A stretch of DNA of 64,000 nucleotides from the NCBI GenBank assembly GCA_017561825.1, contig JAFZBK010000068.1, forward strand, positions 1-64,000, given 5' to 3'. The notes beneath the pieces are model-generated. The model had not been told where the DNA came from. It did not search any database and was given only the letters and a program-made list of their open reading frames with translations. Position numbers and translations under genes: made by a program. The DNA comes from Prevotella sp. (GTDB taxonomy: Bacteria > Bacteroidota > Bacteroidia > Bacteroidales > Bacteroidaceae). The first letter of the stretch is position 1, and each line of letters begins with the position of its first letter. This document shows, piece after piece, positions 62,301-64,000 of this stretch.

Positions 62301-63325
62301 GTGTGAACGATAAACGACATATCTTCGACCGCTTCATCCAGGAGACACACGGACAGGAGCAGGAAGGTAGCGGACTGGGTCTGCATATCGTGAAGCAATA
62401 TGTGGATATGATGGGAGGCAGCATCGACGTGACGGATAACAAACCTCAGGGAACCATCTTCACGGTAACCTTACCCATCACGGAATCCAGCGAGGCGGTG
62501 ATAGAGGATATCACCGACACGGATACTTCGTTCCTGACGGAGCCTGTCAAAACCGAAAAGACTACTACGAAGCCCATCATCCTGGTGGTTGATGACAATG
62601 AGGATGCCCGGTTGTTCCTGCAACGCAGTCTGGATGATGAATACCATGTGCTCATCGCCGCAAACGGTAAGGAGGCATTGGATCAGCTGGCCATGACGGA
62701 TGATGTGAGCATCGTGATCTGTGATGTGATGATGCCTGTGATGGATGGTATCACGTTCTTCCGTAAAGTGAAGAGCGACTTCCGCTATTCGCACATCCCT
62801 GTGGTGTTGCTGACAGCCAAGAGCAATGAGGAGAACATTGTTGCCGGACTGGAAGAGGGTGTTGCCGATTATATCACCAAGCCTTTCAGCTTAGCAGTGC
62901 TGCGGTTACGTATCCGCAAAATCCTGGAGTGGACACAAAACGTACACAGTAAGGTGGCTACAGGAATAGAGATCAAGCCCAGCGAGATTACTGTGAGCTC
63001 ATTGGACGAGGAACTGATCAGTCATATCATTTCCCTGATCGAAGAGAACATACAGGATACAGAGTATTCGGTTTCGCAGTTGAGTGCTGCGGTGGGCATG
63101 ACTCGCGGTCATCTGTACAAGAAGCTCATGGCCATCACCGGTAAGTCGCCCGTGGAGTTCATCCGAATCATCAAGATGAAACGCGGAAAGAGTCTGCTCG
63201 ACCAGGGTAAGACCAATATCTCTGAGGTGGCCGACATGGTGGGCTTCTCTGCCAAGATGTTCGCCCATTACTTCAAGATGATGTATGGCACCACACCATC
63301 AGAGTACTTAAGGAAACGCAAATAA
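59396..63325 (+). CDS. Hybrid two-component system sensor-regulator (HTCS)
   Basis: This 1309-aa protein combines a sensor and regulator in one chain. After a signal/anchor (LIWVILSPLLSCSTWGYFF) come periplasmic two-bladed propeller repeats (residues about 25-690, VKDGLADNFVRDIVRDSYGY and similar), a Y_Y_Y domain (about 690-760), a membrane helix (ALLFYLLLLLGAVYLIYRAL, about 765-785), a HisKA domain with His818 in NISHDLKTPL, an ATPase (GIGVNDKRHIFDRFIQETHG), a receiver with Asp1110 in VICDVMMPVMDG and a C-terminal AraC HTH. HTCS proteins sense oligosaccharides and switch on the neighbouring polysaccharide-use genes. A GH3 gene follows after 53 bp. Confidence 0.95.
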   Translation: MMKLRTILIWVILSPLLSCSTWGYFFRTVDVKDGLADNFVRDIVRDSYGYIWFSSINGLSRYDGYRFNKYMPQQFGGRNNDVTMVRETADKTLWMVCSGDLYTYVQSEDSWKKDGNDQLSALGVKGTMKVFYVDEKHNLWVATDAGLFYYDYSIKKLYDMASFSKSPVSHIVSKNGTTVVVTADHKIYEVAENKDRLTFVTQAPSVTYSRDSRVFLDSKMNIWFYDSHSLAGTQGLFSLKTRQWQQLSELAQIGNVFVNAITEDNEGNLWVGTDNAGVHIFAYQDKALGLNKVMSMNAFMTRSSHVFCFYLDDNNTMWVGSAKLGAAFADLCNPTFNLVSTGDHEDVSALVQDSKGNLWIGFDGEGIVSKTAAGGVTHFSALRGQLPSNIITSLLLRADGSLLTGTYGSGIAKYNGSAFTPIYTDYPTLKYVKAMAADIHDNLWVATVDRGVVRITPQGKTVNFTTENSSLLSNGTLCLACDSLRGMLYIGTSMGVSVYDCNKEQFVQPEQFAKLKGSYVSSLMVDHRSVLWIGCRDGLRVYSPHSDAMYHLTTENGMSHNAVRAMTMATDKITGVDGGRCVWASTDNGLTCITIHIDENRKATYKCYPFLDSDGLQNVVFSNNAALTTADGTVLLGCFTGYVSIPQEGITIHYPRLMTQFTECRVNRKEVPLSQTDFTVHYNDPFNISVSAMVPALNQKIKYLYRFEGEEEWTRAPGSTLYFVSLRPGKHVLQVKAVLPDMTESEIAELPIKVLPPFWQSKPALLFYLLLLLGAVYLIYRALSYRQRREIAMKQMEINLKKYDMEEQKIRFFTNISHDLKTPLTLVVAPLEKIREASLPAPIRTELDVAWRNARQLYDLVLELLDFRRLDVGMEKLNLKHGDIVGFVRQTVQGFAYYVMRKQIKLQMLLPQESVEIDFDENKMRRIITNLLSNAYKYNVDNGSVTVTLTTNAGPNPTLVLSVADTGIGVNDKRHIFDRFIQETHGQEQEGSGLGLHIVKQYVDMMGGSIDVTDNKPQGTIFTVTLPITESSEAVIEDITDTDTSFLTEPVKTEKTTTKPIILVVDDNEDARLFLQRSLDDEYHVLIAANGKEALDQLAMTDDVSIVICDVMMPVMDGITFFRKVKSDFRYSHIPVVLLTAKSNEENIVAGLEEGVADYITKPFSLAVLRLRIRKILEWTQNVHSKVATGIEIKPSEITVSSLDEELISHIISLIEENIQDTEYSVSQLSAAVGMTRGHLYKKLMAITGKSPVEFIRIIKMKRGKSLLDQGKTNISEVADMVGFSAKMFAHYFKMMYGTTPSEYLRKRK

Positions 63326-63378
63326 TAGAATTGAAAAATTGAAGAATTGAAAAGTTGAAAAATTAAAGAATAACATAT
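63326..63378. repeat. TTGAAAAATTGAAGAA simple repeat
   Basis: The short spacer between the HTCS stop and the GH3 ATG is made of TTGAAAAATTGAAGAATTGA-like units, as in other intergenic sites here. Confidence 0.6.
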
Positions 63379-64000
63379 ATGACAAACAAGAAACAAAAAA
63401 TCCTGTTAACGACAGTCGTTGCGCTCACTGTCGTCATACAGGTAGTAGCCCAACCCTCGGCTGTGGGGAAGTATTCCACACGCCTGTTGGGAAACGAGCA
63501 GCAGATTGAGTCCATCATCAAGAGCATGACCCTCGAAGAGAAGATAGACATGCTTCACGGCAAGAATATGTTCTCCTCGGCAGGCATCCCGCGATTAAAC
63601 ATTGCGGATGTGGAATATGCCGACGGTCCTTTCGGTATTCGTGAGGAGATGGAGCCGCACTCATGGAACTCCGCCCACCTCACTACCGACTCTGCCACAT
63701 TCTTCCCCACAGGCTCTGCCTTGGCGGCCACATGGAGCACCGAATGGGCTTATGCCTACGGACGAGGAATGAGTCGTGAGGCCCGACTGCGTGGAAAGGA
63801 TATGATTCTCGGTCCTGCCATCAACATACAGCGTGTTCCTACTGGAGGACGAACCTATGAGTACCTGAGCGAGGATCCTCTGCTCAGTGGTGCCTTGGCC
63901 GTAGCCTATACCCGAGGAGCGCAGGAGGATGGAACAGCGGTGTGTCTGAAGCACTATGCCCTGAACAACCAGGAGGATTACCGCGGTTTCGTGGATGTGC
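63379..64000 (+). CDS. GH3 glycosidase (beta-glucosidase or beta-xylosidase type), partial
   Basis: The gene runs off the window, so only 207 codons are seen. A signal peptide (LLTTVVALTVVIQVVA-QPS) is followed by the GH3 N-terminal barrel: IESIIKSMTLEEKIDMLHGK, ADGPFGIREE, ILGPAINIQRVPTGGRTYEY with LSEDPLLSG, and CLKHYALNNQE, which contains the lysine-histidine pair of the active site. The nucleophile Asp lies beyond the end. It removes glucose, xylose or arabinose units from oligosaccharides; which sugar cannot be told. It directly follows the HTCS gene and is probably under its control. Confidence 0.92.
   Translation, partial: MTNKKQKILLTTVVALTVVIQVVAQPSAVGKYSTRLLGNEQQIESIIKSMTLEEKIDMLHGKNMFSSAGIPRLNIADVEYADGPFGIREEMEPHSWNSAHLTTDSATFFPTGSALAATWSTEWAYAYGRGMSREARLRGKDMILGPAINIQRVPTGGRTYEYLSEDPLLSGALAVAYTRGAQEDGTAVCLKHYALNNQEDYRGFVDV

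Noticed and set aside
1-64000. tRNA, rRNA or integrase/transposase genes
   Set aside because: None recognised; mobile-element signs are limited to repeats and the MITE-like element.

Overview
The window looks like a chromosomal piece of a Bacteroidales genome, most probably Prevotella or a close relative. The support is: Bacteroidetes -7 promoter boxes (TAnnTTTGC) in front of many genes; the type IX secretion proteins PorU and PorV; BspA-like leucine-rich repeat, DUF3836, DUF3791/DUF3990 and WG-repeat proteins; a hybrid two-component system (HTCS) next to a glycosidase; and glycosidases ending in the LPKGIYIVNGKK-type C-terminal sorting signal. No rRNA, tRNA, CRISPR array, intact transposase or integrase was seen.

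Positions 1-15.6 kb are accessory. They open with intergenic repeat arrays of 22-bp period. Three small cassettes follow, separated by copies of one terminator-spacer-promoter module: a 50-aa/172-aa overlapping gene pair, a DNA-binding-like protein plus a membrane Ser/Thr kinase, and a possible structured RNA with a small membrane protein. Next come a BspA-like surface protein and a run of six co-directional exported proteins (DUF6175-like, coiled-coil, two FlgT-like paralogues, one WG-repeat lipoprotein, one TonB-C fusion). The stretch ends with small genes and fragments, including a decayed paralogue.

Positions 15.7-41.2 kb are largely housekeeping. In order: an FAH-family hydrolase, porU-porV-ispF, a candidate sRNA carrying a 15-codon ORF, two glycosyltransferases, an M23/LysM endopeptidase, recG-ispD (ispD carries an in-frame heptamer repeat), a DJ-1-like protein and, divergently, nadK, an ABC exporter, an M28 glutaminyl-cyclase-like lipoprotein, a C26-M19 fused peptidase with an Lrp/AsnC regulator and its probable operator, three FKBP isomerases, a sirtuin, a YitT protein and an OPT peptide transporter.

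Positions 41.2-51.0 kb hold a repeat-rich intergenic region with a 38-bp perfect palindrome, a DUF3836 protein, a YtrA/YtrB-like ABC module with a GntR regulator, and a complete MacB-type efflux system (ATPase, two permeases, adaptor, TolC).

Positions 51.0-64.0 kb are carbohydrate-related. A GH53 galactanase and two GH13 alpha-amylases, all with type IX sorting tails, lie on the minus strand behind a LacI-type palindrome. A DUF3791-DUF3990-DUF3791 toxin-antitoxin-like operon with a truncated XRE remnant follows, then a MITE-like inverted repeat and an inverted copy of the 22-bp array from the left end. The window closes with an HTCS regulator and the start of a GH3 glycosidase. PorU/PorV would export the glycosidases, and the glutaminyl cyclase could cap the many exported proteins whose predicted mature N-terminus is Gln.
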